This document shows, one piece after another, positions 52,879 through 61,987 of a stretch of DNA of 64,000 bases. Within the stretch, counting starts at the first letter, position 1, and each line of letters begins with the position of its first letter. A program made the position numbers and the translations under genes. The notes beneath the pieces were generated by a model. The model worked only from the letters and a program-made list of their open reading frames with translations. It was not told the origin of the DNA and searched no databases. Source of the DNA: Brevundimonas sp. SH203 (GTDB taxonomy: Bacteria; Pseudomonadota; Alphaproteobacteria; Caulobacterales; Caulobacteraceae); NCBI RefSeq assembly GCF_002157625.1, contig NZ_BDMM01000001.1:620001-684000 (forward strand), given 5' to 3'.

Positions 52879-54056
52879 ACGCGCGGAGCCAATCCGCCCC
52901 AACAAGCGAACGGGCGGGTGGCGCAAGCCCCTATGTCACCGAACGGCGCGTGGGCGAGGTGTTCGACCGGAAGATCGCGCTCAGGTCCGGTCCGCGCTAC
53001 GCCGTGAAAACGGATGCGGAAGTCCGAGCCGCTCTCGAACGACTCTTCACCGCGCATGGTTTCCGGGACATCACGATCTCAGACTTGCGGCGCATGACGG
53101 GCGGAGCGTCCAAGGAACAGTTTGCTTTCCGACTGGATCACGCCGCTTCGGATCAATCGGAGCGCCTGGTCCTTCGCATGGACCCCTACGCCAGCGCGGT
53201 CGACACCTGCCGGGGTCGCGAGGCGGAGATGATCCAGGCTGTAGTCGACGATCTGCCTGTTCCCTCTATCCGCCTCGTGGATCGCGACGGAATCCACCTT
53301 GGACAGCCCGGCATGATCATGGCGCTCGTCCCAGGCGTCTCGATGCCAAGCCAGATGGCCGGACGGGCCGTCTCGGGCATCGGAGGCAGCTACGGCGCCA
53401 TTGGCGAACGGTTGGCGCCCCAATTCACGCGGCACATCGCCGCTCTTCACAATCTCGATTTTACGACACGCTCTCTGGAGCTTTTTGACGTGCCTCGCGC
53501 GAACAGCACCGACGCCGCGCTTTGGCAGGTCAATGCCTTCGCCCGCTCTTGGCATGACGATCGCCTTGAGGCCGCACCGATCCTTTCCTTGACGGAGCGC
53601 TGGCTGCGGGAAAACGCGCCCGTATGCGAGTCACCCTGCCTCGTGCATGGCGACTACCGGATGGGAAACTTCCTCTTCACCGAGCCGGATGGCCTGATCA
53701 CGGCGGTACTCGACTGGGAGCTCTCGCACATCGGCGACTTCCACGAGGACCTTTCCTACATCCTGCGGCCCCGGTTCGGCAGCGTCGGTCCCGACGGCCA
53801 GCTTCTCGTCTCAGGCCTGATGCCGAAGCCTGTCTTCCTGGAGGAGTACGAGAAGCTCTCGGGCAGGCGCATCCGCAACGCGGTCATCGCTTATTACGAC
53901 GTCTTCAGCGCCTGGAAGGCGGCGGTTGTCGTGCGGGCGTCGGCCGTCCGCGCGGCGCACGAGGGTCACAACCATCAGGACCTGCTGCTCGCTTGGCTTG
54001 CGACCGGGACAGGCAATCACCTGCGCGAACTCGCCGACATGATGGACCGTCTCTAG
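52875..54056 (+). CDS. Phosphotransferase-family protein (APH/ACAD10 type)
   Basis: A 393-residue kinase-like protein. Brenner motif 'LVHGDYRMGNFLF' and metal-binding 'AVLDWELSHIGDFHEDLSYI' are complete, and the N-lobe has 'MTGGASKEQFAFRLDHA' as ATP-binding loop. Bacterial ACAD10-type enzymes phosphorylate hydroxy groups of 4- or 3-hydroxyacyl-CoAs before elimination to enoyl-CoAs, so it may activate a hydroxylated catabolic intermediate. Aminoglycoside resistance is unlikely given the context. GTG start overlaps the upstream stop. Confidence 0.88.
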   Translation: MNARSQSAPTSERAGGASPYVTERRVGEVFDRKIALRSGPRYAVKTDAEVRAALERLFTAHGFRDITISDLRRMTGGASKEQFAFRLDHAASDQSERLVLRMDPYASAVDTCRGREAEMIQAVVDDLPVPSIRLVDRDGIHLGQPGMIMALVPGVSMPSQMAGRAVSGIGGSYGAIGERLAPQFTRHIAALHNLDFTTRSLELFDVPRANSTDAALWQVNAFARSWHDDRLEAAPILSLTERWLRENAPVCESPCLVHGDYRMGNFLFTEPDGLITAVLDWELSHIGDFHEDLSYILRPRFGSVGPDGQLLVSGLMPKPVFLEEYEKLSGRRIRNAVIAYYDVFSAWKAAVVVRASAVRAAHEGHNHQDLLLAWLATGTGNHLRELADMMDRL

Positions 54057-54085
54057 CGAGCGGCGATCCCGACCTCCTGGACGCC

Positions 54086-54244
54086 GTGCTCGAAGCGGTC
54101 ACGGCTGAGTGCGGCGATGTGCGCGACTATCTGAACGCCGTGTTGCAGATCAACGCAGGCGATGTTCCGAACGATTGGACGGCGCCTGCTCATGTGAGCC
54201 GACGCCGAAAGTCCACCGCCGCTCGCCAGACTCAATCGGGTTGA
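54086..54244 (+). other. Possible short coding remnant after the phosphotransferase
   Basis: Frame +2 reads 'VLEAVTAECGDVRDYLNAVL' and 'QINAGDVPNDW', a helix pattern that looks protein-like, for 52 codons from GTG 54086 to a TGA at 54244. It begins in frame upstream (54064) without a start codon. It overlaps the MFS 3' end by 13 bases. It could be a small gene or the broken tail of a lost one. Confidence 0.3.
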
Positions 54245-55566
54245 TGATCCATTCGTCGGCTAGCCTTCAAGCAAAGCAGAAAAGCCAGGCAAGACAATCC
54301 GCCCGCGAGGGCGGCATTGACGATCATGCCATGGATCAATGCGTTCGGCCCGGTCCAGAACTTCGCCAGACCCACGACCACCAACGGCCCCAAGGCATAA
54401 CCAAACAGGGACGTCGCCAGGATATACAGCGATGTCAGACGGGCGCGGATCATTCGAGGGCCGAACATCTGCAGGGCGAGGGGCGCCAATACGCCCACGG
54501 ACGCCAGGCCGAACATGGCGACGAAAAACGCGCCCAGGACCAGGTTCAGGCTCGACTGGCCGATCCCGAGCACAAGCGCGGCCACCGCGATGGCGCCGCT
54601 CGCCAACAGCCCGATCAGAGTTCCGTCCTTGCGTCCTTTCCCGGCGAGCCATTGCGCCAGCCAGGGCCAGAAGATCGTGGACAAGATGCCGGCGGTCAGG
54701 CCCATAGCGCCGACCTGATAGCCTGCCTGTTGAACGCTGCCACCGAAGTTCCGGACGATGGCTGTCGGCATCCAACTGATGGTGCCCATCGAGACTGTCG
54801 TGATGAGCGCCAGACCGAGATAGAATGCCAGATAGAAGCCCGAGCGCCCACGCAGATAGCCGAGCATCTCGACGAATGTCATGCCGGCCAGCTTGGTCGT
54901 GTTCGCCTGAGGCGCATGCCTCGGATCCTTCACGGTGAACAGCATCAAGAAGGCGATGAGCAATCCAGGGCAACCGAGAAAGATGAACGTCAGTTGCCAG
55001 GCGGCGAGGCCCACCTTGTGATCGATCGTGCCTGAGAAGGCCAGGACGGCCCCGCCGATGACGAACGCCCCTGTGCTCATCATGCTGCCCATGGACCCAT
55101 AGACGGCGGTCGGTACTGCGCGGCGTTTCTGCGGGAACAGATCGCCGATCAGGGACACTGCGGCAGGCGTCAACACCGCCTCGCCAAGAGCGACGCCGGA
55201 ACGCAGAGCGAAGAGGGTCCAGAAGTTCGAGGCGAACGCCGACGCCATGGTCATGACGCTCCAGAGCGCTACCCCCGCGACGACGATTTTCACGCGATCG
55301 TTCCGGTCGATCCGGTCCGCGATCGGCAAACCACTGAGGGCGTAAACGATGGCGAAGCCCGCCCCGAGAAGCAGGGCCAGTTGCCCATCCGTCAGGGTCA
55401 GGGCGCTCGCGACAGGCTGGGCCAGCAGGGCGAGCAGCAGTCGATCAGTGAATGACAGGGCGTAAAGAAGCGTGAGGAGGATGACGACATACCAGGCGCG
55501 TCGTGCATCCGGAAACTCGGCCGGTCCGGCGTCCGCCACGGCCGAACCGCTTTTGCTCTGACCCAT
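54232..55566 (-). CDS. MFS transporter of the catabolic island
   Basis: A 444-residue twelve-span major facilitator. Motif A is split as 'YALSGLPIADRIDRNDRVKI', followed by 'ALRSGVALGEAVLTPAAVSL', the pattern of the ACS/spinster-like branch that moves organic anions or lipids. Motif 'FTDRLLLALLAQPV' in span one (DR/R) also fits. Start at 55566 has AGGGA 3-7 bases upstream. The gene shares candidate operator sequence with the TonB receptor and probably carries the same substrate or its product over the inner membrane. Confidence 0.88.
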   Translation of the reverse strand: MGQSKSGSAVADAGPAEFPDARRAWYVVILLTLLYALSFTDRLLLALLAQPVASALTLTDGQLALLLGAGFAIVYALSGLPIADRIDRNDRVKIVVAGVALWSVMTMASAFASNFWTLFALRSGVALGEAVLTPAAVSLIGDLFPQKRRAVPTAVYGSMGSMMSTGAFVIGGAVLAFSGTIDHKVGLAAWQLTFIFLGCPGLLIAFLMLFTVKDPRHAPQANTTKLAGMTFVEMLGYLRGRSGFYLAFYLGLALITTVSMGTISWMPTAIVRNFGGSVQQAGYQVGAMGLTAGILSTIFWPWLAQWLAGKGRKDGTLIGLLASGAIAVAALVLGIGQSSLNLVLGAFFVAMFGLASVGVLAPLALQMFGPRMIRARLTSLYILATSLFGYALGPLVVVGLAKFWTGPNALIHGMIVNAALAGGLSCLAFLLCLKASRRMDHQPD

Positions 55567-55650
55567 CGTCCCTGCCCTCACCCTCAAAATCCTCAGCCTC
55601 GCTGGGCCGAGTTCCAGACTCTTCGCCCCCGAGAATCCGAGACGGCAAAA

Positions 55651-55701
55651 AGGGACACTACGTCTGTCTCAAACAGGAAATCAGTCCCGGCGGCTTGGGA
55701 C
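55651..55701. promoter_or_regulatory. Candidate operator B: GTCCC-N8-GGGAC upstream of MFS gene
   Basis: GTCCCGGCGGCTTGGGAC at 55684-55701 has the same arms, spacing and GGC start as operator A. AGGGACACTACGTCTGT at 55651-55667 copies the A flank (AGGGACACCACGACTGT) at 15 of 17 positions. Located 85-135 bases before the MFS start codon. Confidence 0.68.
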
Positions 55702-55827
55702 AGACCGTACCGAGCGGTTTCCAACGTCATCCCGGACATCGGATATCGTGAGACGAGCAGGCTGGAGATCGCGGGCGATCCAATGTCCTGATCAGCCGAT
55801 GTCGACCTTCTCATTGATCTGTTGAAC

Positions 55828-56838
55828 TCAGACCTTGATCACGATCTTGCCGACATGTCCGGCGGCCTTGAGATGATGGAAGGCGGCAGGCGCCTCGTTA
55901 AAATCGAAAACCCGATCGATCTGGGGCCTCAGCGTATGGAGTGCGATCATGCGGTTCATCGCGTCGAGGTCCGAACGAGACCCCACTGTGACGCCTCTCA
56001 AGGCTCGCCAGCCGATCAGGCTGCGCGGGTTGATGGCTCCGTCCGTCAACACTCCAATCATATGGACCTGACCCGAAATCGCGGTCGCTGCGATGGATTT
56101 CTCCAGCGTCCCGCCGCCGCCCACCTCGACGACATGATCGACGCCGCGACCGCCCGTCAGTTCAAGCACGGCCTTCTCCCAATCGGGCTCCTCGCGGTAG
56201 TTTATGACATCCCACGCCCCAAGTCGGCGAGCCGCCTGCAGCTTGGCGGCGCTAGAGGATGTCGAGATGACCCGCGCGCCGGCGGCCTTGGCGAACTGTA
56301 TCGCAAAGCAGGACACGCCGCCCGTGCCAAGAGTGAGCACGGTATCCCCGACCTTGATCGGGCGTGGCCCGTAGAGCGCATTCCAGGCCGTGACGCCGGC
56401 ACAAGGCAGGCATGCGGCCTCCTCGTAGCTCAAATGGTCGGGTATGCGAGCCGCAATGGCCGCGTCGCAGACGAAGCACTCCGTCAACACGCCGTCGACC
56501 GCCGGCGAACCGTGGGTCAGAGCAAGGTCAGTTGCACTTGGCGGTCCCGCCGCCCAGCAGCTGGAAAAGCCAGGGGTTACGCGATCGCCCGGCCGGAACC
56601 GATCGACCCCCTCCCCGACAGCGACCACCTCGCCGGCGCCATCGGACAGAGGAATGTAGTCGCCTTTTACATCTCGCCCGTAGCGACCTTCAGCGATCAG
56701 GAGGTCCCTGAAGTTCAGGGACACCGCCCGGATGGCGATCGAAATCTGGCCGGGTCCGGGAGAAACCGACACTTCCTCTTGGCGCCTCAGACCGCTGAGT
56801 CCTTGGGAGAGATCGAGGCGATAGGCCCGGTGTCTCAC
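55828..56838 (-). CDS. MDR-family oxidoreductase (zinc-independent alcohol dehydrogenase/quinone reductase-like)
   Basis: A 336-residue medium-chain reductase. 'LNFRDLLIAEGRYGRD', 'PLSDGAGEVVAVGEGVDRFR' and the nucleotide loop 'LTLGTGGVSCFAIQFAKAAG' are typical; the catalytic and structural zinc cysteines of classic alcohol dehydrogenases are missing, so it belongs to the quinone-oxidoreductase-like branch using NAD(P)H. GTG at 56838 overlaps the leuD-like stop (GTGA). Substrate unknown, perhaps an enoyl or quinone intermediate of this island. Confidence 0.85.
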   Translation of the reverse strand: MRHRAYRLDLSQGLSGLRRQEEVSVSPGPGQISIAIRAVSLNFRDLLIAEGRYGRDVKGDYIPLSDGAGEVVAVGEGVDRFRPGDRVTPGFSSCWAAGPPSATDLALTHGSPAVDGVLTECFVCDAAIAARIPDHLSYEEAACLPCAGVTAWNALYGPRPIKVGDTVLTLGTGGVSCFAIQFAKAAGARVISTSSSAAKLQAARRLGAWDVINYREEPDWEKAVLELTGGRGVDHVVEVGGGGTLEKSIAATAISGQVHMIGVLTDGAINPRSLIGWRALRGVTVGSRSDLDAMNRMIALHTLRPQIDRVFDFNEAPAAFHHLKAAGHVGKIVIKV

Positions 56839-57476
56839 CGCAAGTCCTGATCGACGAGGTCGCTCGCCACGATGTCCCGTCCCCACCGATCACCCGTGGC
56901 CGCCTCCCAGACGCGGATTGCGTCTATGGCCATGAGCGACTGGCCGATCTCGTCACGTCCTTCGAGCAAACCTCGTTTGCGGTCCGGATCGACATCGAAA
57001 TGGAAGACGGCCCCACTGGCGAGGGTGACGGTCTGGGCTGGCAGATCGACCGTCATGGCGGCGCTGCCGGCCGTCTCGGCCGCCGCAATCAGGATTTGCA
57101 TGGCCTCAGCGCCGAGAAGCACCGGAAGAATGCCGTTCTTGAAGCAGTTGTTGTAGAAGATGTCGGCGAAGCTCGGCGCGATGATGCAGCGGATGCCGAA
57201 GTCCAACAAAGCCCAGGGCGCGTGCTCGCGACTGGAGCCGCAGCCGAAGTTGGGCCCGGCGATAAGGATCGATGCGCCCCGCCACGGATCGCGGTTGAGA
57301 ACGAAGTCTGAGCGATCCGAACCATCCGCCGCGTATCGCATCGCGTGAAACAGATGTACGCCCAATCCCGCTCGGCTTGTGGTTTTCAGGAACTGGCCCG
57401 CCAGAATCTTGTCGGTGTCGATGTTCACGAGCGGCAAGGCGGCCGCCACGCCTGTCAGGCAAGAGAAGGACTGCAT
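56835..57476 (-). CDS. leuD: LeuD-type hydro-lyase small subunit
   Basis: A 213-residue swivelling subunit of the isopropylmalate isomerase family. 'NIDTDKILAGQFLKTTSR', 'GPNFGCGSSREHAPWALLDF' and 'IIAPSFADIFYNNCFKNGIL' are all present, as in bona fide LeuD. In this cluster its partner enzymes point to hydration of citraconate or a related branched dicarboxylate rather than leucine synthesis, so the gene name marks family, not proven pathway. Stop overlaps the large-subunit gene's stop/start region by one base at 57476. Confidence 0.92.
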   Translation of the reverse strand: MQSFSCLTGVAAALPLVNIDTDKILAGQFLKTTSRAGLGVHLFHAMRYAADGSDRSDFVLNRDPWRGASILIAGPNFGCGSSREHAPWALLDFGIRCIIAPSFADIFYNNCFKNGILPVLLGAEAMQILIAAAETAGSAAMTVDLPAQTVTLASGAVFHFDVDPDRKRGLLEGRDEIGQSLMAIDAIRVWEAATGDRWGRDIVASDLVDQDLR

Positions 57477-58879
57477 CAGGCCAACCCCCGCGAATCCACG
57501 ATCCTGCCGTTTACCGCAGCGGCGGCGGCCATGGCCGGCGACATGAGGTGGGTTCTTCCACTTGGTCCTTGCCGACCTTCAAAGTTGCGGTTGGAGGTCG
57601 ACGCGCACCTCTGTCCGGGCTTTAGCTGGTCAGGATTCATGCCCAGGCACATGGAGCAGCCCGCCTCGCGCCACTCGAAACCGGCATCGACGAAGAGGGT
57701 CGCCAAGCCCTCTTGCTCGGCTTGCACCTTGATGGCTCCCGAACCCGGAACAACGAGCGCCCGAACCCCGGGCGCCACCTTCCGTCCTTCCACGATCCTG
57801 GCAGCGGCGCGGAGGTCCTCGATCCGACTGTTGGTGCAACTGCCGATGAAAACGACATCGATCGGCAGACCCAGCAAAGCCTGGCCCGGCGTCAGCCCCA
57901 TGTAGTCGAGCATGTGGTTGGTTTCGGCTCTGCGCCCCTCCGGAACCTGGTCCAGTGTCGGCGCCGAGCCATGAATGGATACGACGGCCTCGGGGCTCGT
58001 TCCCCATGTGACCATCGGTTCAATCGTGGCGGCGTCGATTTCCACGATCCGGTCGAAACTCGCCCCGGCATCCGACGCCAGCTCTCGCCACATGACCTTT
58101 GCGGCGGCGAAGTCTTCGCCTTTTGGCGCCAGCGGCCGGCCTTCGATCCAATCGAAGGTCTTGTCGTCGGGGGCGATCAGGCCCGCGCGCGCGCCGGCTT
58201 CGATCGACATGTTGCAGACCGTCATTCGCCCCGCCATGTCCAGAGCCGTAATAGCTTCGCCGGCGTATTCGATGACGTAACCCGTCGCCCCGGCAGTCCC
58301 CAGTTGTCCGATGATCGCCAGGACGAGATCCTTGCCTGCGACGCCGGCGCCGAGCTTTCCCTCGACCCTGACGAGCATGTTCTTCGCAGGCTTCTGGATC
58401 AGGGTCTGGGTCGCCAGCACATGCTCGACCTCGGACGTCCCGATCCCGAACGCCAGCGCTCCAAACGCCCCATGGGTCGAGGTGTGGCTGTCGCCGCACA
58501 CGACCGTCATCCCCGGCAAAGTCATGCCCATCTCAGGGCCGATGACGTGGACAATCCCCTGCAGACGACTACGCAACGGCACATAAGGAACCCCGAACTC
58601 GGCCACGTTGCGCTCTAGCGTCTCGACCTGGTTTCGGCTCGCCGGGTCCTCGATCGGGCGGTCGCGGTTCTCGGTGGGGACGTTGTGGTCGGCGACGGCG
58701 ATCGTGCCGCCGGGTCGGCGCACGGATCGCCCCGCCAAACGCAAGCCCTCGAATGCCTGAGGGCTGGTGACTTCGTTGACCAGGTGGCGGTCGATGTAAA
58801 GAAGCACGCCCCCTCCGGCGGCAGGCCCTACGACATGAGCGTCCCAGATCTTTTGGAACATCGTCCTCGGCGCGGACAT
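57476..58879 (-). CDS. leuC: LeuC-type hydro-lyase large subunit
   Basis: A 467-residue [4Fe-4S] aconitase-fold subunit. Iron-sulfur ligands are in '[14 protein letters not shown]' and '[13 protein letters not shown]', and '[20 protein letters not shown]' is the family signature. It dehydrates and rehydrates 2-hydroxy-dicarboxylates (isopropylmalate, citramalate, dimethylmalate). Start at 58879 shares one base with the lyase stop (TGATG). Adjacent lyase and CoA-transferase make a citramalate role plausible. Confidence 0.93.
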   Translation of the reverse strand: MSAPRTMFQKIWDAHVVGPAAGGGVLLYIDRHLVNEVTSPQAFEGLRLAGRSVRRPGGTIAVADHNVPTENRDRPIEDPASRNQVETLERNVAEFGVPYVPLRSRLQGIVHVIGPEMGMTLPGMTVVCGDSHTSTHGAFGALAFGIGTSEVEHVLATQTLIQKPAKNMLVRVEGKLGAGVAGKDLVLAIIGQLGTAGATGYVIEYAGEAITALDMAGRMTVCNMSIEAGARAGLIAPDDKTFDWIEGRPLAPKGEDFAAAKVMWRELASDAGASFDRIVEIDAATIEPMVTWGTSPEAVVSIHGSAPTLDQVPEGRRAETNHMLDYMGLTPGQALLGLPIDVVFIGSCTNSRIEDLRAAARIVEGRKVAPGVRALVVPGSGAIKVQAEQEGLATLFVDAGFEWREAGCSMCLGMNPDQLKPGQRCASTSNRNFEGRQGPSGRTHLMSPAMAAAAAVNGRIVDSRGLA

Positions 58880-59793
58880 CAGGACGACAATCCCAGCGCC
58901 GGAGCCAGAACATCGCGCACACGCCCGCCGATGAGAGCGCCGGGCAGTTTGGTTCCCGCAACAGCAGCCCCCACCAGCCGGCCCAGATCCAGACCGGTGG
59001 AGATTCCCATCTGTTCGAAGGTCCATACGACGTCTTCGGTCGCGACATTGCCGGTCGCGCCGGGTGCGAACGGACATCCGCCCAGGCCCGCGAATGAGGC
59101 GTCGATGACATTGATGCCCGCGTTCCATGCCGCGACGACATTGGCGACGCCCAGACCGTAGGTGTCATGGCCATGATAGGCCCATCGCCTGGCTTGCGGG
59201 AAGCGCGCCTTCGCCGCAGCGAACAGCGCAGAAACCCGATCAGGAGTCACCTTGCCCGTCGTGTCGCACAGGCAGATTTCGGCGTCCGGAAGAATGTCCA
59301 CCAGCGGCTCCAGCAAGGCCAAGGTTTGTTCCGGGGGCATCTTGCCGTCCCAGGGACAGTCGAAAGCGGTCGCCACATTGAGGCGCATTCGCGCGCCGTC
59401 AGGCAACAAGTCGGCAATGGCGCGATAATCTTCGACCGACTCCAGCGGCGTGCGCCGGACATTGTTCTGATTGTGCTTTTCGGACACCGAAAGCACGAAG
59501 GCGAGGTGCGCGGCGCCTGCGTCCAGCGCCTTTTGGGCGTTGCGCAGATTGGGCACCAGGACCTGGACGTCCAGACCCTGCATGGACTGAGCGTGCCGCA
59601 TGACCTCGCCGGCGTCGGCGAGTTGCGGCACCGCCGCTGCGCTGACGAACGCCGTCGCCTCCATGCGCCGAATGCCCGCCGCATAGAGCTGGTCGATCAA
59701 GTCCAGTTTGGTCGTCGTCGGTATGACCGCCGCAATGGACTGAAAACCATCACGGGGACCGACCTCCACGATGGTCAGATGGCGAAACCTCAT
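58879..59793 (-). CDS. HMG-CoA lyase-family enzyme (hydroxymethylglutaryl-CoA or citramalyl-CoA lyase)
   Basis: A 304-residue TIM-barrel lyase of the DRE-TIM family. '[20 protein letters not shown]' binds the metal, '[16 protein letters not shown]' and '[20 protein letters not shown]' are diagnostic of HMG-CoA lyases, the last with the active-site cysteine loop. The same family includes (R)-citramalyl-CoA lyase, which splits citramalyl-CoA to pyruvate and acetyl-CoA; with LeuCD and a CaiB CoA-transferase as neighbours that activity is as likely as HMG-CoA cleavage. Overlaps the CoA-transferase stop by 4 bases. Confidence 0.9.
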   Translation of the reverse strand: MRFRHLTIVEVGPRDGFQSIAAVIPTTTKLDLIDQLYAAGIRRMEATAFVSAAAVPQLADAGEVMRHAQSMQGLDVQVLVPNLRNAQKALDAGAAHLAFVLSVSEKHNQNNVRRTPLESVEDYRAIADLLPDGARMRLNVATAFDCPWDGKMPPEQTLALLEPLVDILPDAEICLCDTTGKVTPDRVSALFAAAKARFPQARRWAYHGHDTYGLGVANVVAAWNAGINVIDASFAGLGGCPFAPGATGNVATEDVVWTFEQMGISTGLDLGRLVGAAVAGTKLPGALIGGRVRDVLAPALGLSS

Positions 59794-61037
59794 GCCAGGG
59801 CTCCTTGCGCGCGCAGGGCGGAGATCCGGTCGGCGTCGCAGCCGAGAAGATCATGCAGAATTTCGTCGCCGTGCTGACCGATGTCCGGCCCGGTCCAGCG
59901 TATTACGCCGGGACTTTCGGGCACATGAGGCACAACGCCGGCGTGAAGAATCTCCCCTAACCCGGGGTCCTCCACCGCTCGGACCATGCCTCGGGCGAGA
60001 TACTGGGGGTCGGACGCAATGTCGGCGGCCGTATAGACCTTGGACGACGGAATATCGGCGGCCTCCAGCCGTGCGGACAGGGTTTCTGTGTCGAGGCTCC
60101 GCGTCCAGTCGGAGATCATTTCATCCAGCACAGCGACATGGGCCACACGCGCCGCATTGCCGATGAAGCGGGGATCGGTCGTCAGTTCCGGTCTTCCCAT
60201 GGTGCTGGCCAGCTTGCTGAATAGCGGTTCGGAATTGGCCGCGATCAGAATCCAGTCCCCGTCCTGCGTCGGATAGGCGTTGGTCGGCGCGGCCGTGGCG
60301 ATGCCCCCGCCGGTCGGCTGCTTGATCTTGCCGAGGCGGCCGTACTCGGGAAGCATGGCCTCCATCATGCTGAAGACGCTTTCGGTCAGGGCCACATCAA
60401 GGCTTCTGCCCGCACCATCGCCGCCGGCTCGGTCGCGTTGCCACAGGGCGGCCATCACGCCGAACGCGGCATAGAGGCCGGCGATGGAATCTCCGATGCT
60501 GACGCCGACCCGAACTGGCGGCAGGTCGTAGGTTCCGGGCGCGTGGTTGGTCAGATGTCGCAGCCCGCCGATCGCTTCGCCGATCACGCCGAACGCAGCA
60601 CGGTCGCGATAGGGGCCGGTCTGACCATAGCCGGAGATGTGGGCGACGATCAGTCCGGGGCGTCGCGCGCGCAACGCATCAGGCCCCAAACCCAACTTAG
60701 CCAGTTGACCAGGTCTGAAATTCTCGACCACGACATCGCATTCGGCCACCAGATCCAGCACCAATGCTCGCCCGGTCTCGGACTTCAGATCGATCGCGAT
60801 GCTGCGTTTGTTACGGCCGTGAACCGACCACCACAGGGATCGACCGTCGACCTGTTCGCCCCATTGCCGGGCGGGATCGCCGGACGGCGGCTCCACCTTG
60901 ATGACGTCGGCACCGAGATCGCCCAGGAGCCGGGTGCAAAAAGGCGCCGCCACGAAGTGACCTAGCTCCAGAACGCGCAGCCCCTTCAGGACAGGCGCGA
61001 GGGATGTGGGCGATTGACATGAGGGCGTCGAGGACAT
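59790..61037 (-). CDS. CaiB/BaiF family CoA-transferase
   Basis: A 415-residue type III CoA-transferase. 'GLRVLELGHFVAAPFCTRLL', 'GADVIKVEPPSGDPARQWG' and the catalytic-Asp-bearing 'RSLDVALTESVFSMMEAML' are present. Type III enzymes move CoA between carboxylates; (R)-citramalate CoA-transferases belong here. I placed the start at the ATG at 61037 (GGGAG 10 bases upstream); a GTG at 61067 is possible. It heads the lyase-LeuCD-MDR operon, 101 bases after the SDR stop. Confidence 0.9.
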   Translation of the reverse strand: MSSTPSCQSPTSLAPVLKGLRVLELGHFVAAPFCTRLLGDLGADVIKVEPPSGDPARQWGEQVDGRSLWWSVHGRNKRSIAIDLKSETGRALVLDLVAECDVVVENFRPGQLAKLGLGPDALRARRPGLIVAHISGYGQTGPYRDRAAFGVIGEAIGGLRHLTNHAPGTYDLPPVRVGVSIGDSIAGLYAAFGVMAALWQRDRAGGDGAGRSLDVALTESVFSMMEAMLPEYGRLGKIKQPTGGGIATAAPTNAYPTQDGDWILIAANSEPLFSKLASTMGRPELTTDPRFIGNAARVAHVAVLDEMISDWTRSLDTETLSARLEAADIPSSKVYTAADIASDPQYLARGMVRAVEDPGLGEILHAGVVPHVPESPGVIRWTGPDIGQHGDEILHDLLGCDADRISALRAQGALA

Positions 61038-61138
61038 GTGCGGCTTGCTCCCAGGAGGAAGGTCCACACACTAGCCGCCGTCGGCGCCTGGACTATCCCC
61101 GGTCCGGGGGACAGTGAGGCTCCAACACGGTGAGATGG

Positions 61139-61963
61139 CTACTCCTCGTACAGACCAGCCTCAAGCAGGCGGATCGAGGACAGGTCGGCGCCGTTTCGTC
61201 GGGCGAAGAAACTTGTCGTCAGCCCGCCGTCCACCGGAAGGATCACCCCCGTCAGATAGTTCGAGGCGTCGGACAGCAGCATGACCACCGGCCGGGCGAT
61301 GTCGTCCGCGGTCGCGATACGGGCCAGGGGCGTGCGATCCTCCACCGCCTCGACAAAGGCCGCAGGGATGGCGTTGCGGAGCAGCGGCGTATCGACAAGC
61401 GTCGGCGCGATGCAGTTGACCTGCAGACCGAACCGGCCCCATTCCAGCGCCAGCGACTTCACCAAACCGTTGACCGCGTGTTTGGAGGCGACATAGGCGG
61501 TCCGACCGGATTGGGCCCCCAACCCGTCGATCGATCCGATCACGACGATCCGGCCCGCGCCCCGCGCGATCATCGCCCGGCCGAAGGCCCGGCAACTGAA
61601 GAAGGCGCCCAGCACATTGACATCCATGATCCGCGCCCAGTCCTCGCGCGGCGTCTCCAGGCTGGGGCTCGCCCCCCCAATCCCGGCGCAGGCCACCAGG
61701 CCGAAGACAGGCCCCAACTCGACCTCGAAACGGGTCGCAGCAGTGCTAAGGGCGGCCTCATCCCGAACGTCGAGGGCGACACCGAGAACACGGGCGCCCA
61801 GCGCCTCAAGCTCGGCGACGGCGGCTTCGACCGCGGTCGCATTCAGATCGACCAGCCCGATCACAGCGCCGTCATGCGCCAGGGTTCGGGCCGTAGCGAG
61901 GCCGATGCCCGACGCGCCGCCGGTCACGACGACGACCCTGTCCTTCAGTCCGTAGTTCAGCAT
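61139..61963 (-). CDS. SDR family oxidoreductase
   Basis: A 274-residue classical SDR. 'VVVTGGASGIGLATARTLAH' carries the cofactor loop, Asp39 in 'GLVDLNA' points to NAD(H), and Ser144, Tyr157 and Lys161 ('TAYVASKHAV') are the catalytic set. The C-terminal 'PVDGGLTTSFFARRNGADLS' is slightly longer than usual. Probably oxidises a hydroxyl of a ring or acyl intermediate; substrate unknown. Confidence 0.88.
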   Translation of the reverse strand: MLNYGLKDRVVVVTGGASGIGLATARTLAHDGAVIGLVDLNATAVEAAVAELEALGARVLGVALDVRDEAALSTAATRFEVELGPVFGLVACAGIGGASPSLETPREDWARIMDVNVLGAFFSCRAFGRAMIARGAGRIVVIGSIDGLGAQSGRTAYVASKHAVNGLVKSLALEWGRFGLQVNCIAPTLVDTPLLRNAIPAAFVEAVEDRTPLARIATADDIARPVVMLLSDASNYLTGVILPVDGGLTTSFFARRNGADLSSIRLLEAGLYEE

Positions 61964-61987
61964 TTCGGCCTCCTCAGGCTTCGGCGT

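Noticed and set aside
52875-54056. Phosphotransferase as an aminoglycoside resistance gene
   Set aside because: Gene context is catabolic and the sequence follows the ACAD10-type branch.
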